64,000 nt of DNA from Streptomyces sp. CC228A (GTDB lineage: Bacteria; Actinomycetota; Actinomycetes; Streptomycetales; Streptomycetaceae), in NCBI RefSeq assembly GCF_021390935.1, contig NZ_JAJPUI010000002.1, forward strand, positions 248,001-312,000, read 5' to 3'. Made by a program: the position numbers and the translations under genes. Numbering within the stretch: position 1 is the first letter of the stretch; each line of letters opens with the position of its first letter. Positions 9,128 to 20,759 of the stretch are shown piece by piece. The notes under the pieces are model-generated. The model had not been told where the DNA came from, did not search any database, and saw nothing but the letters and a program-made list of their open reading frames with translations.

Positions 9128-10642
9128 TCAGCCCTCGCTGACGCCCAGCTTCTCCAGGATCAGTTCCCGGACCCGGGCCGCGTCGGCCTGGCCGCGGGTG
9201 GCCTTCATGACGGCGCCGACCAGCGCGCCGGCCGCCGCGACCTTGCCGCCGCGGATCTTGTCCGCGATGGCGGCGTTGGCGGCGATGGCCTCCTCCACGG
9301 CGGCGCCCAGGGCGCCCTCGTCGGAGACCACCTTCAGGCCGCGCTTCTCGACGACCGCGTCCGGGTCGCCCTCGCCGGCCAGCACGCCCTCGATCACCTG
9401 GCGGGCCAGCTTGTCGTTGAGGTCGCCGGAGGCGACGAGCTCGGTGACCCGGGCCACCTGCGCCGGGGTGATGGCCAGCTCGTCCAGCGCTGTGCCGGAC
9501 TCGTTGGCCTGCCGGGACAGTTCGCCCATCCACCACTTGCGGGCCTGGTCGGCCGGGGCGCCCGCGTCGATCGTGGCGACGATCAGGTCGATGGCCCCGG
9601 CGTTGAGGATGGCCTGCATGTCGAGGGCGGAGACGCCCCACTCCTCGCGGAGCCGGTTGCGGCGCAGCCGCGGCAGCTCGGGCAGCTCGGCGCGGAGCTT
9701 CTCGACCCACTCGCGGGACGGGGCGACCGGCACGAGGTCGGGCTCGGGGAAGTACCGGTAGTCCTCGGCCTCCTCCTTCACCCGGCCGGACGTCGTGGAG
9801 CCGTCGTCCTCGTGGAAGTGGCGGGTCTCCTGCACGATCGTGCCGCCGCCGACGAGGACCGCGGCGTGCCGCTGGATCTCGTAGCGGACGGCCCGCTCGA
9901 CGGAGCGCAGCGAGTTGACGTTCTTGGTCTCGCTGCGGGTGCCGAACTTCTCGGTGCCGATCGGGCGCAGCGACAGGTTGACGTCGCAGCGCATCTGGCC
10001 CATCTCCATGCGGGCCTCGGACACGCCGAGGGCGCGGATCAGGGAGCGCAGCTCGGCCACGTACGCCTTGGCGACCTCGGGTGCGCGGTCGCCGGCGCCG
10101 ACGATCGGCTTGGTGACGATCTCGATGAGCGGGATGCCCGCGCGGTTGTAGTCGAGCAGGGAGTGCTGCGCGCCGTGGATGCGGCCGGTGGCACCGCCGA
10201 CGTGGGTCGACTTGCCGGTGTCCTCCTCCATGTGCGCGCGCTCGATCTCGACGCGGAAGACCTCGCCGTCCTCCAGCTGCACGTCGAGGTAGCCGTGGAA
10301 GGCGATGGGCTCGTCGTACTGGGAGGTCTGGAAGTTCTTCGGCATGTCCGGATAGAAGTAGTTCTTCCGGGCGAAGCGGCACCACTCGGCGATCTCGCAG
10401 TTCAGTGCGAGGCCGATCCGGATGGCGGACTCGACGCCGATCGCGTTGACGACGGGCAGCGCGCCGGGCAGGCCGAGGCAGACCGGGCAGGTCTGGGTGT
10501 TCGGGTCCGCGCCCAGCTCGGTCGAGCAGCCGCAGAACATCTTGGTCTTGGTGCCGAGTTCGACGTGCACCTCCAGGCCCATGACGGGCTCGAAGGTGGC
10601 GAGGGCGTCCTCGTACGACACCAGGTCAGTCGTGGCGGTCAC
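9128..10642 (-). CDS. gatB: Aspartyl/glutamyl-tRNA amidotransferase subunit B
   Basis: 504 residues, full length for GatB. It is the kinase/tRNA-binding subunit of GatCAB, which converts Glu-tRNA(Gln) (and Asp-tRNA(Asn)) to the amide form in organisms lacking GlnRS. Visible hallmarks are [20 protein letters not shown] with the first zinc Cys pair, [15 protein letters not shown] with the second pair, and the helical and YqeY-like C-terminal region ending in [10 protein letters not shown]. The GTG at 10642 is chosen because GAGAGGGAAAG precedes it and it matches the usual N-terminus ([14 protein letters not shown]). It lies 16 bases after the small membrane gene and is last in the operon. Confidence 0.97.
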   Translation of the reverse strand: MTATTDLVSYEDALATFEPVMGLEVHVELGTKTKMFCGCSTELGADPNTQTCPVCLGLPGALPVVNAIGVESAIRIGLALNCEIAEWCRFARKNYFYPDMPKNFQTSQYDEPIAFHGYLDVQLEDGEVFRVEIERAHMEEDTGKSTHVGGATGRIHGAQHSLLDYNRAGIPLIEIVTKPIVGAGDRAPEVAKAYVAELRSLIRALGVSEARMEMGQMRCDVNLSLRPIGTEKFGTRSETKNVNSLRSVERAVRYEIQRHAAVLVGGGTIVQETRHFHEDDGSTTSGRVKEEAEDYRYFPEPDLVPVAPSREWVEKLRAELPELPRLRRNRLREEWGVSALDMQAILNAGAIDLIVATIDAGAPADQARKWWMGELSRQANESGTALDELAITPAQVARVTELVASGDLNDKLARQVIEGVLAGEGDPDAVVEKRGLKVVSDEGALGAAVEEAIAANAAIADKIRGGKVAAAGALVGAVMKATRGQADAARVRELILEKLGVSEG

Positions 10643-10658
10643 GGTGAAACTTTCCCTC

Positions 10659-10898
10659 TCAGCCGAACAGGACATCGTCGTCACCGATGCGCTTCAGCTC
10701 GCGCACCAGGATGGCGAGGCCGGTGACGATGGCAGCGGCGGACACGATCGCGTCCACGAGCTGCAGCGTGTCGTGCTCGGTCCGGGCCTTGCGGGCCTGC
10801 TTGATGACGCTGACGGCGCCGAACGCGGTGGTGCCGATGGACAGGTACGTACCGGTTTTCGACCTCTTGAAGCCCTTGGCCTTGGTCAGTGCGCTCAC
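10659..10898 (-). CDS. Small membrane protein between gatA and gatB
   Basis: 79 residues. The GTG start overlaps the gatA stop by four bases (GTGA), so translation is almost certainly coupled. A basic N-terminus ([11 protein letters not shown]) precedes one hydrophobic stretch at about residues 18-32. A charged loop ([11 protein letters not shown]) follows, then a second hydrophobic stretch at about residues 46-65, and the C-terminus is [10 protein letters not shown], suggesting a two-helix membrane hairpin. I do not recognise a characterised family. From memory an orf occupies the same slot in S. coelicolor (SCO5500), so its place in the operon may be conserved. A role in localising or modulating GatCAB is only a guess. 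Confidence 0.75.
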   Translation of the reverse strand: MSALTKAKGFKRSKTGTYLSIGTTAFGAVSVIKQARKARTEHDTLQLVDAIVSAAAIVTGLAILVRELKRIGDDDVLFG

Positions 10899-12394
10899 AG
10901 CGACGGTGCCTCCTCCAGCAGCGGGTGGCCCCAGCGTGCCACGAAGGCGGCCTCGACGGCGGCGCCCACCTGGTAGAGGCGCTCGTCCTTCATCACGGGG
11001 GCGATGATCTGCAGCCCGACCGGCAGGTTGTCCTCGGGGGCGAGGCCGCACGGCACGGACATGGCGGCGTTGCCGGCCAGGTTGGTCGGGATGGTGCACA
11101 GGTCGGCCAGGTACATGGCCATGGGGTCGTCGGCGCGCTCGCCGATCGGGAAGGCCGTGGTCGGGGTCGTCGGGGAGACGATCACGTCGACCTGTTCGAA
11201 GGCCCGGTCGAAGTCCTGCTTGATGAGGGTGCGGACCTTCTGCGCGGAGCCGTAGTACGCGTCGTAGTAGCCGGAGCTGAGGGCGTACGTGCCGAGCATG
11301 ATGCGCCGCTTCACCTCGGCGCCGAAGCCGGCCTCGCGGGTGAGGGAGGTGACCTCCTCGGCGGAGCGCGAACCGTCGTCGCCGGTCCGCAGCCCGTAGC
11401 GCAGGCCGTCGAAGCGGGCGAGGTTGGACGAGCACTCCGAGGGCGCGATCAGGTAGTACGCGGACAGCGCGAGGTCGAACGACGGGCAGTCCAGCTCGAC
11501 GATCTGCGCGCCGAGCTCCTTGAGGAGCGCGACGGACTCGTCGAACCGCTGCACGACGCCGGCCTGGTAGCCCTCGCCGCGGAACTGCTTGACGACACCG
11601 ACGCGCATGCCCTCGACGCTGCCGTTGCGGGCGGCCTCGACGACCTGCGGGACGGGCGCGTCGATGGAGGTCGAGTCCATCGGGTCGTGCCCGGCGATGA
11701 CCTCGTGCAGCAGGGCCGCGTCGAGGACGGTGCGGGCGCACGGCCCGCCCTGGTCGAGGGAGGAGGAGAAGGCCACCATGCCGTAGCGGGACACCGCGCC
11801 GTAGGTCGGCTTGACGCCGACGGTGCCGGTGACGGCGGCCGGCTGGCGGATGGAGCCGCCCGTGTCGGTGCCGATGGCGAGGGGCGCCTCGTAGGCGGCG
11901 AGGGCGGCGGAGGAACCGCCGCCGGAGCCGCCGGGGATGCGGCTGAGGTCCCAGGGGTTGCCGGTCGGACCGTAGGCGCTGTTCTCGGTGGAGGACCCCA
12001 TGGCGAACTCGTCCATGTTGGTCTTGCCGAGGATGACGACGTCGGCGGCGCGCAGCTTCCTGACGAGCGTCGCGTCGTACGGCGGCCGCCAGCCCTCCAG
12101 GATCTTGGAGCCGACGGTGGTCGGCATGTCCTGGGTGGTGAAGATGTCCTTCAGGGCGAGCGGCACGCCCGCGAGCGGGCCGAGCTCCTCGCCGCGCTCG
12201 CGCTTCTCGTCGACGGCGCGGGCCTGCGCGAGGGCGCCTTCGCGGTCGACGTGCAGGAAGGCGTTGACCTTCTCGTCGACGGCGGCGATGCGCGCGAGGT
12301 GCGCCTCGGCGACCTCGACGGCGGTGAGTTCACCGGACGCGATCTTCTGCGCGATCTCGGCGGCGGTGAGCTTGATGATGTGGGTGTCCGTCAT
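10895..12394 (-). CDS. gatA: Aspartyl/glutamyl-tRNA amidotransferase subunit A
   Basis: 499-residue glutaminase subunit of GatCAB, with the amidase-signature fold. The catalytic triad is readable: Lys82 in ALKDIFTT, Ser157 in PGGSGGGS and Ser181 in [10 protein letters not shown]. Each is offset by three from S. aureus GatA (Lys79, Ser154, Ser178). It releases ammonia from glutamine and channels it to GatB. The ATG at 12394 lies five bases after the gatC stop, whose 3' end supplies the Shine-Dalgarno. The stop overlaps the next gene. Second gene of gatC-gatA-orf-gatB. Confidence 0.97.
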   Translation of the reverse strand: MTDTHIIKLTAAEIAQKIASGELTAVEVAEAHLARIAAVDEKVNAFLHVDREGALAQARAVDEKRERGEELGPLAGVPLALKDIFTTQDMPTTVGSKILEGWRPPYDATLVRKLRAADVVILGKTNMDEFAMGSSTENSAYGPTGNPWDLSRIPGGSGGGSSAALAAYEAPLAIGTDTGGSIRQPAAVTGTVGVKPTYGAVSRYGMVAFSSSLDQGGPCARTVLDAALLHEVIAGHDPMDSTSIDAPVPQVVEAARNGSVEGMRVGVVKQFRGEGYQAGVVQRFDESVALLKELGAQIVELDCPSFDLALSAYYLIAPSECSSNLARFDGLRYGLRTGDDGSRSAEEVTSLTREAGFGAEVKRRIMLGTYALSSGYYDAYYGSAQKVRTLIKQDFDRAFEQVDVIVSPTTPTTAFPIGERADDPMAMYLADLCTIPTNLAGNAAMSVPCGLAPEDNLPVGLQIIAPVMKDERLYQVGAAVEAAFVARWGHPLLEEAPSL

Positions 12395-12399
12395 GACGG

Positions 12400-12696
12400 T
12401 CAGTCCTCCCCCAGGATCTGCGGCACCTTGAAACGCTGCTGCTCCTGGGCAGGGGCACCGGAGAGCGCCTGCTCCGGGGTGAGCGACGGACGGACCTCGT
12501 CCGCGCGCATGACGTTGGTCAGCGGCAGCGGGTGGGAGGTCGGCGGGACGTCTTGGTCGGCGACCTCGGAGACGCGGGCGACCGCGCCGATGATGTCGTC
12601 GAGCTGGCCTGCGAAGTGGTCGAGCTCTTCGGGCTTCAGCTCCAGACGCGCCAGCCGGGCGAGGTGGGCGACCTCCTCGCGCGTGATGCCAGGCAT
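12400..12696 (-). CDS. gatC: Aspartyl/glutamyl-tRNA amidotransferase subunit C
   Basis: 98 residues, normal for GatC, the small subunit that wraps GatA and GatB and stabilises the complex. The N-terminal helix [17 protein letters not shown] and the downstream [12 protein letters not shown] helix and [13 protein letters not shown] extended segment are characteristic. First gene of the operon. The ATG at 12696 follows GAGGATCG, with the promoter candidate some 40 bases further upstream. Confidence 0.95.
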   Translation of the reverse strand: MPGITREEVAHLARLARLELKPEELDHFAGQLDDIIGAVARVSEVADQDVPPTSHPLPLTNVMRADEVRPSLTPEQALSGAPAQEQQRFKVPQILGED

Positions 12697-12735
12697 GCAG
12701 CGATCCTCAGGGGTGAGTGTGTGGATTTTGGCCCA

Positions 12736-12766
12736 ATCCTATGGGGCGGTGCCCCTCACCCGTTAA
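12736..12766 (-). promoter_or_regulatory. Candidate promoter of the gatCAB operon
   Basis: On the minus strand, TTAACG (12766-12761) and TAGGAT (12741-12736) are spaced by 19 bases in the only AT-rich part of this spacer. The spacing is slightly long for a vegetative promoter. Confidence 0.4.
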
Positions 12767-12791
12767 ACGGTTTGCCCCGTCGCCGGCGCCC

Positions 12792-12819
12792 CGGCCCGCC
12801 GGCGTGCCGCGGCGGGCCG
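12792..12819 (-). terminator. Stem-loop after the GGDEF-EAL gene
   Basis: CGGCCCGCC pairs with GGCGGGCCG (9 bp, 10-base loop), 12 bases beyond the stop at 12832. Confidence 0.5.
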
Positions 12820-12831
12820 CCGGCGGGGCGC

Positions 12832-14982
12832 TCAGGTGACGATCTGGCCGGACGGCTGGTCGGACGGCTGGTCGGACGCCTGGCCGGACGGGGACGGCGG
12901 CAGGGCGGCCGCGGGACGGCGCCAGCCGTGCTTGCCGCGGGCGCGGAGCCACGCCGTGGTCTCGGCGGGCGGCATGGCGGCGGCCACCAGCCATCCCTGC
13001 ACCGCGTCGCAGCCGAGGTCCCGCAGGCGCTCCCACGTCTCGTCGTCCTCGACGCCCTCCGCGACGACGAGGAGGCCCAGGGAGTGCGCGAGGTCCACGG
13101 TGCAGCGGACGATCTCGGCGTCCTCGTTGTCCACGGCGAGCCGCGCGACGAACGAGCGGTCGATCTTCAGTTCGCTCACCGGCAGCCGCCGCAGGTGCAC
13201 GAGCGAGGAGTAGCCGGTGCCGAAGTCGTCCAGCGACATCTTCACGCCGTGGCCGGTGAGTCCCGCGAGGGTGTCCGCGGCCCGCTGCGGGTCCTCCAGC
13301 AGCACGTGCTCCGTTATCTCCAGCTGGAGGGCGCCCGCCGGGACGCCGTGGCGGGCGAGCCGGGCGGCGACCGCCCCCGCGAAGCCGGGGCTGTGCACGT
13401 CCCGCGGCGAGACGTTGACGGCGACCGGCACGTCCAGGCCCTGGGCGCGCCACCGGGCGACCTGGCCGAGCGCCGTCTCGAGGACGTACTCGGTGAGGTG
13501 CGGCATCAGGCCGGAGGACTCGGCGATGGCGATGAACTCGTCCGGGGGCACCTTGCCGCGCTCGGGGTGCACCCAGCGCACGAGTGCCTCCAGGCCGGCC
13601 ACGTGGCCGTCGAAGCGGACCTTGGGCTGGTAGTGCAGTTCCACGTCGCCGGCGTCGAGGGCGCGGCGCAGGTCCCCGAGGAGGCCGAGCCGGTCGGGGG
13701 TGTTGGAGTCGCGCTTCGACTCGTACACCTCGACGCCCGTGCGGTCCCGCTTGGCCTGGTACATGGCGACGTCGGCGCGCTGGAGGAGGCCCTCGGCGTC
13801 CAGCGCGTGGTCGGGGAAGACGGCGACGCCCGCGCTTGCCTCCAGGACGAGGGTGAGTCCGTCGAGGTCGAGGGGGGAGGACAGCTCGGCCGCGAGCAGC
13901 CGGGCGACGCGCTGGGCGCTGGTCGGGGAGTCGGCGGTGGGCAGGAGGACGGCGAACTCGTCGCCGCCGAGCCGGGCGGCCTCGGCGCCCCGCGGCAGGG
14001 CGAGCCGCAGGCGCTCGGCGATCTGCAGGAGGAGCCGGTCGCCCGCGAGGTGCCCGAGGGTGTCGTTGACGGACCGGAAGCGGTCGAGGTCGATGAGGAC
14101 GAGGGCGGTGCGGACGCCGTCGGCCTCGGCGGCCTCCAGGGCGGTCCAGGTGCGCTCCAGCAGCCACTGCCGGTTGGGCAGTCCGGTCAGCGGGTCGCGC
14201 AACTGCTCCTCGGCGCGGGCGCGGGCGATCCACAGCGTGGAGTCGAGGGCGATTAAAGGCACGGCGAAGAGCGGCAGCAGCACCGGCAGGGAGACCGCCA
14301 CGACGCAGATCAGCGGGGCGATGCCGAGCAGGGCGACGGCGACGAGCCCCTGGCGGAGCAGCGCGGTGCGGGCCGCGGTGGGCAGGCCGCCGGCGGGCGG
14401 CGCGAGCGTGTACCACAGGACGATCCGGGTCACCACCAGGTACGTGCCCGCGGCGAGCGCGACTTCCGGTACGGCGGCGATCCCCCATTCGAGGGGCTCC
14501 CAGGGCCGTTCGACGGACGGCACGTCCCCGAAGGCGGCCAGGACGAGGGCGGCTGAGCCGATGCCGAGGACGTCGGCGGCCCCGTGCAGGAGGCCCTGCC
14601 GCCACCGGTGCCTGCGGGCGGCGCCCACGAGGACGACGACGGCCAGGCTGACCAGGCCGGCGGGCACCCAGCCGTACAGGAGCAGGACGGCGAGGGTGAG
14701 GGCGGCGCCGGAGCCCGTGCCGCCCCACCAGCGGTCGCGGCCGAGGGCCACGAGGTGGCCCACGACGATGCCGGTGAGGACGGCGAGGGACCAGCCCGTG
14801 GCGCCGCCGGGGAAGAGTGCGTGGCCGTGGCTGACGGCGCGGTAGAACCCGGTCGCGAGGGCGACCGCGGCGAGCGCCACGACGATGGCGGGCAGTTGGG
14901 CGACGAGTCCCGCGCACGCCGCGCCGACGGGCGCGTACGGACGCGGCCGCGCGACCGGGTCGGCACTCTCGGTCGGTTTCAT
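12832..14982 (-). CDS. rmdB: Membrane GGDEF-EAL protein, RmdB-like c-di-GMP phosphodiesterase/diguanylate cyclase
   Basis: 716 residues. About seven hydrophobic segments to residue 245 form a membrane sensor, followed by a GGDEF domain with intact GGDEF at 339-343 and an EAL domain with EAL at 465-467, DDFGTGYSSL and EGVED motifs. Both catalytic signatures are present. Its position next to ligA and gatC matches S. coelicolor rmdB (SCO5495), reported as a phosphodiesterase acting in development; orthology is from memory. Leu243 is encoded by TTA (14254-14256 on the plus strand), so translation should need the bldA tRNA. The C-terminus ends in GQASDQPSDQPSGQ, from a 12-base tandem repeat at 12844-12891. 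The ATG at 14982 follows GAGAGGGACGGA. Confidence 0.9.
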   Translation of the reverse strand: MKPTESADPVARPRPYAPVGAACAGLVAQLPAIVVALAAVALATGFYRAVSHGHALFPGGATGWSLAVLTGIVVGHLVALGRDRWWGGTGSGAALTLAVLLLYGWVPAGLVSLAVVVLVGAARRHRWRQGLLHGAADVLGIGSAALVLAAFGDVPSVERPWEPLEWGIAAVPEVALAAGTYLVVTRIVLWYTLAPPAGGLPTAARTALLRQGLVAVALLGIAPLICVVAVSLPVLLPLFAVPLIALDSTLWIARARAEEQLRDPLTGLPNRQWLLERTWTALEAAEADGVRTALVLIDLDRFRSVNDTLGHLAGDRLLLQIAERLRLALPRGAEAARLGGDEFAVLLPTADSPTSAQRVARLLAAELSSPLDLDGLTLVLEASAGVAVFPDHALDAEGLLQRADVAMYQAKRDRTGVEVYESKRDSNTPDRLGLLGDLRRALDAGDVELHYQPKVRFDGHVAGLEALVRWVHPERGKVPPDEFIAIAESSGLMPHLTEYVLETALGQVARWRAQGLDVPVAVNVSPRDVHSPGFAGAVAARLARHGVPAGALQLEITEHVLLEDPQRAADTLAGLTGHGVKMSLDDFGTGYSSLVHLRRLPVSELKIDRSFVARLAVDNEDAEIVRCTVDLAHSLGLLVVAEGVEDDETWERLRDLGCDAVQGWLVAAAMPPAETTAWLRARGKHGWRRPAAALPPSPSGQASDQPSDQPSGQIVT

Positions 14983-15262
14983 TCCGTCCCTCTCACAGCC
15001 GGCGGTGCCGTTGCCTCTGCCTGGTGGTGGTGGCCTCGTGTCATGTCACCACGGCGGGAGTGTCCCCACGCGGCCGTGCACAACAGGCGCACAGCTCAAC
15101 AGTAGGCCGCGGAGGGCTTCCGCGGGCAGCGCTCTACAGCTCTTGCCCGAATGCGACCCAGCCACCCGTATGCAGCCGATATGGGCCGAACGGGTGACCT
15201 TTTCCGGCCGTTTACTGCTCCTTCCCGGTCTTACGCTTCCCCTGCCTCCTCCGCCTGCCGCT
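14983..15262. other. Spacer between ligA and the GGDEF-EAL gene
   Basis: 280 bases. The sequence is less GC-rich around 15090-15235 and probably contains the GGDEF-EAL promoter. I see no tight stem-loop or clear promoter pair. Confidence 0.35.
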
Positions 15263-18527
<3,265 letters not shown>

Positions 18528-18533
18528 CCGGGA

Positions 18534-18539
18534 AGGGTA
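18534..18539 (-). promoter_or_regulatory. -10-like box for leaderless transcript
   Basis: TACCCT on the minus strand, six bases before the GTG at 18527. It lies in the 23-base gap after the SDR gene, so the pair need not be a simple operon. Confidence 0.4.
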
Positions 18540-18550
18540 CGCGCAAGGGC

Positions 18551-19240
18551 CTACCGCCCCGGCCGCACGGTGAGGTCGTTGACCTCGGCGTCCCGCGGCA
18601 GGTCGAGCGCCATGAGGAGGGTGGTGGCCACGGACTCGGGGTCGATCCAGCGGGCCGGGTCGTACGCCTTGCCCTCCTGGTGGTGCACTTTGGCCTGCAT
18701 GGGGCTGGCGGTCCTGCCCGGGTACACGGAGGTGACGCGCACCCCGTGGGCGTGCTCCTCGGCGCGCAGGGAGTCGGCGAGGGCCTTGAGCCCGTGCTTG
18801 GAGGCGGCGTACGCCGACCACTCGGCGTGCGCGTTCAGCCCGGCGCCGGAGTTCACGAACACCACGTGCCCCTGGGACGCGCGCAGCTGCGGCAGCAGCA
18901 GCCGGGTCAGCTCGGCCGGGGCGAGGAGGTTCACGTCGAGCTGGCTCCGCCACGCCTTCAGCCCGAGCTCGCCCACCGCCCCGAGTTCGACGACGCCCGC
19001 GATGTGCAGCAGGGAGTCGAGCCGGTCCGGGAGCGCCTGGTGGGAGAAGGCCCAGGACAGCCGGTCGGGGTTGGCGAGGTCGCCGACGAGGGTCTTCGCC
19101 CCCGGGTGCGCCGCGGCCAGTTCCCTGGCCCGCCCGGCGTCACGGGCCAGCAGGATCAGCTCGTCTCCGCGCGCGTGGAGCCGGCGCGCGACGGCGGCGC
19201 CGATGCCGGAGCCGGCGCCGGTGATCAGATGAGTAGCCAT
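18551..19240 (-). CDS. Short-chain dehydrogenase/reductase
   Basis: 229 residues, classical SDR. The cofactor motif TGxxxGIG reads TGAGSGIG at residues 7-14, NAG is replaced by HIAG, the catalytic Ser is in VNSGAG, and YAASKHG supplies the Tyr and Lys. An NADP preference is plausible given Arg residues after beta-2. The ATG at 19240 has GAGGATG at a proper distance; the ATG three codons earlier would sit on that Shine-Dalgarno. Substrate unknown. It lies between the LOG-family gene (29 bases upstream) and the methionine-synthase-like gene. Confidence 0.88.
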   Translation of the reverse strand: MATHLITGAGSGIGAAVARRLHARGDELILLARDAGRARELAAAHPGAKTLVGDLANPDRLSWAFSHQALPDRLDSLLHIAGVVELGAVGELGLKAWRSQLDVNLLAPAELTRLLLPQLRASQGHVVFVNSGAGLNAHAEWSAYAASKHGLKALADSLRAEEHAHGVRVTSVYPGRTASPMQAKVHHQEGKAYDPARWIDPESVATTLLMALDLPRDAEVNDLTVRPGR

Positions 19241-19269
19241 ACGGGTCATCCTCGCACCCGGCGCGCCGG

Positions 19270-19809
19270 TCACCGGATCCCGGCGGCCTCCTCCAGGTAG
19301 GCGAGGGCGGAGGCCCCGTCCTCGGCGAAGAACACCAGCTCGGTGAGGGGCAGCGGCAGGAACCCTTCCGCCTCCATCCGGCGGAACTGCTCCTTCAGCC
19401 CGTCGTAGAAGCCCGCCGTGTTCAGCAGCACGACCGGCTTGTCGTGCAGGCCGTGCTTCTTCAGCTCCAGGATCTCGGTGGCCTCGTCGAGGGTTCCGGT
19501 GCCGCCCACCATGACGACGACGGCGTCGGCCCGCGCCAGCAGCTCCGCCTTGCGCTCGGCGAGGTCCTTCGCGATGACCATCTCGTCGACGCCGGGGCGG
19601 GCCTTGTGGTGGAGGAACTGCACCGACACGCCGACGAGCCGCCCGCCGGCCTCCTCCGCCGCGTCCGCGACGACCTTCATGAGCCCCGCGTCGGAGCCGC
19701 CCCACACGAGCGTGTGGCCGCCCTTGCCGAGCAGCGCGGCGAACTCGCGGGCGGGTGCGGTGTAGCGCTCGTCCAGGTCGGCGGCGGAGAGGAAGACGCA
19801 GATGTCCAT
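19270..19809 (-). CDS. LOG-family protein (TIGR00730, lysine-decarboxylase-like fold)
   Basis: 179 residues. Members hydrolyse nucleoside 5'-monophosphates to the base plus ribose phosphate; plant LOG enzymes activate cytokinins this way. The fold signatures are present: VWGGSDAGLM, the conserved Arg-Lys in LAERKAELL, and the active-site loop, read here as VGGTGTLDEATE. The family motif is PGGxGTxxE, so the first Pro is Val, which is unusual but leaves the Gly-Gly, Thr and Glu. The ATG at 19809 has TACCGT six bases upstream and no Shine-Dalgarno. Divergent from the DUF427 gene. Confidence 0.85.
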   Translation of the reverse strand: MDICVFLSAADLDERYTAPAREFAALLGKGGHTLVWGGSDAGLMKVVADAAEEAGGRLVGVSVQFLHHKARPGVDEMVIAKDLAERKAELLARADAVVVMVGGTGTLDEATEILELKKHGLHDKPVVLLNTAGFYDGLKEQFRRMEAEGFLPLPLTELVFFAEDGASALAYLEEAAGIR

Positions 19810-19815
19810 GGCGCA

Positions 19816-19821
19816 ACGGTA
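19816..19821 (-). promoter_or_regulatory. -10-like box for leaderless LOG-family mRNA
   Basis: TACCGT on the minus strand, six bases before the ATG at 19809. Confidence 0.4.
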
Positions 19822-19857
19822 CGGGAACACCGGCGGGCCGCCCGCCGTTCACCCGTC

Positions 19858-20193
19858 ATGAGCGACAGGACGCCTTCGGGGCACCGCATCACGGTCGAAC
19901 CGGCCACCGAGCCGGTCCGCGTCACACGCGACGGCCGGGTGGTGGCCGACACCACCCGCGCGCTGACCCTCCGGGAGACGGGGTGCCGCACCCGCCGCTA
20001 CATCCCGACGGAGGACGTCCGCGAGGACCTGCTCGCCCCGTCGGACACGCGCACGTACTGCCCCTTCAAGGGCACCGCCTCGTACTGGTCCCTGCCGGGC
20101 CGCCCCGACGCGGTGTGGGCCTACCTCGACCCGAAGCCGGAAGTGGCGGCCGTCAAGGGCCACTTCTGCTTCTACGAGGAGGACGAGGGCTGA
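19858..20193 (+). CDS. DUF427 domain protein
   Basis: 111 residues, a single DUF427 (beta-roll) domain. The conserved stretch PFKGTASYWS and the neighbouring YIPTEDV are characteristic. The molecular function of the family is not established. The ATG at 19858 gives the standard start (MSDRTPSGH). Its last 22 bases overlap the 3' end of the convergent lipoprotein gene. Confidence 0.85.
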   Translation: MSDRTPSGHRITVEPATEPVRVTRDGRVVADTTRALTLRETGCRTRRYIPTEDVREDLLAPSDTRTYCPFKGTASYWSLPGRPDAVWAYLDPKPEVAAVKGHFCFYEEDEG

Positions 20194-20759
20194 CCGGCAG
20201 GCGGGACGGCCGGACCCGCCGCCGACCAGAAGTCGGAGCGCACGTTGGGCGTGGGGATCCCACCGGGGGCGTACGCGGGGCCGTTGGGCTGCGACGTCGG
20301 GTCGGCCACTGCCGACTCCTCCACGCAGGGGGTGGCCACTTCGAAGAAGGCTTGGCCTTTGTGGCCGAACTCCAGGGTGATCCGGAAGCCGTCGGCGGAC
20401 TCGGCGAAGATGGCCGGCACGTCGGCGCTCTTCCTCACAGCGCTGATGCGGTAGCCGCTCTTCTTCCAGTGACGCTCGACCACTCCGAGGAAGTTGCCGC
20501 GTCGCGCGTCGGAAATGATCGTGAGGACGGTGCGCCGACGCCACACCTCGCAGCTCGATGCGGTCGTGGTGTCGTGCGTCCACTGGATCTCCGGCACCAC
20601 CGCCTTGATCGTCGTGTCCAGCATGGAGTCCGCGCGCTCCGCGGCTTCCTGCATGTTCATGTCTGCTGCCCCTCCGCCTGCGACTCCGCATCCCACGACG
20701 ACCAAACCGGCCAGCGTGAGCGCAAAGGACCTCCGTAGCGCCCGTGCCCCACGTGTCAC
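20172..20759 (-). CDS. Lipoprotein, third gene of a DUF1023 cassette
   Basis: 195 residues. Signal peptide with positively charged start (RGARALRR), hydrophobic core, and a lipobox VVGC with Cys24. The mature part has the lone Cys pair of CEVW and PCVEES, which could form a disulfide, and a Gly/Pro-rich tail. I recognise no named family. The GTG at 20759 overlaps the stop of the hydrolase gene (GTGA) and has GGAGGAG six bases upstream, so it is translated with that gene. A surface lipoprotein coupled to a probable exported hydrolase could be its partner, chaperone or protective protein. This is inference. It overlaps the DUF427 gene tail to tail. Confidence 0.75.
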   Translation of the reverse strand: MTRGARALRRSFALTLAGLVVVGCGVAGGGAADMNMQEAAERADSMLDTTIKAVVPEIQWTHDTTTASSCEVWRRRTVLTIISDARRGNFLGVVERHWKKSGYRISAVRKSADVPAIFAESADGFRITLEFGHKGQAFFEVATPCVEESAVADPTSQPNGPAYAPGGIPTPNVRSDFWSAAGPAVPPAGQPSSSS

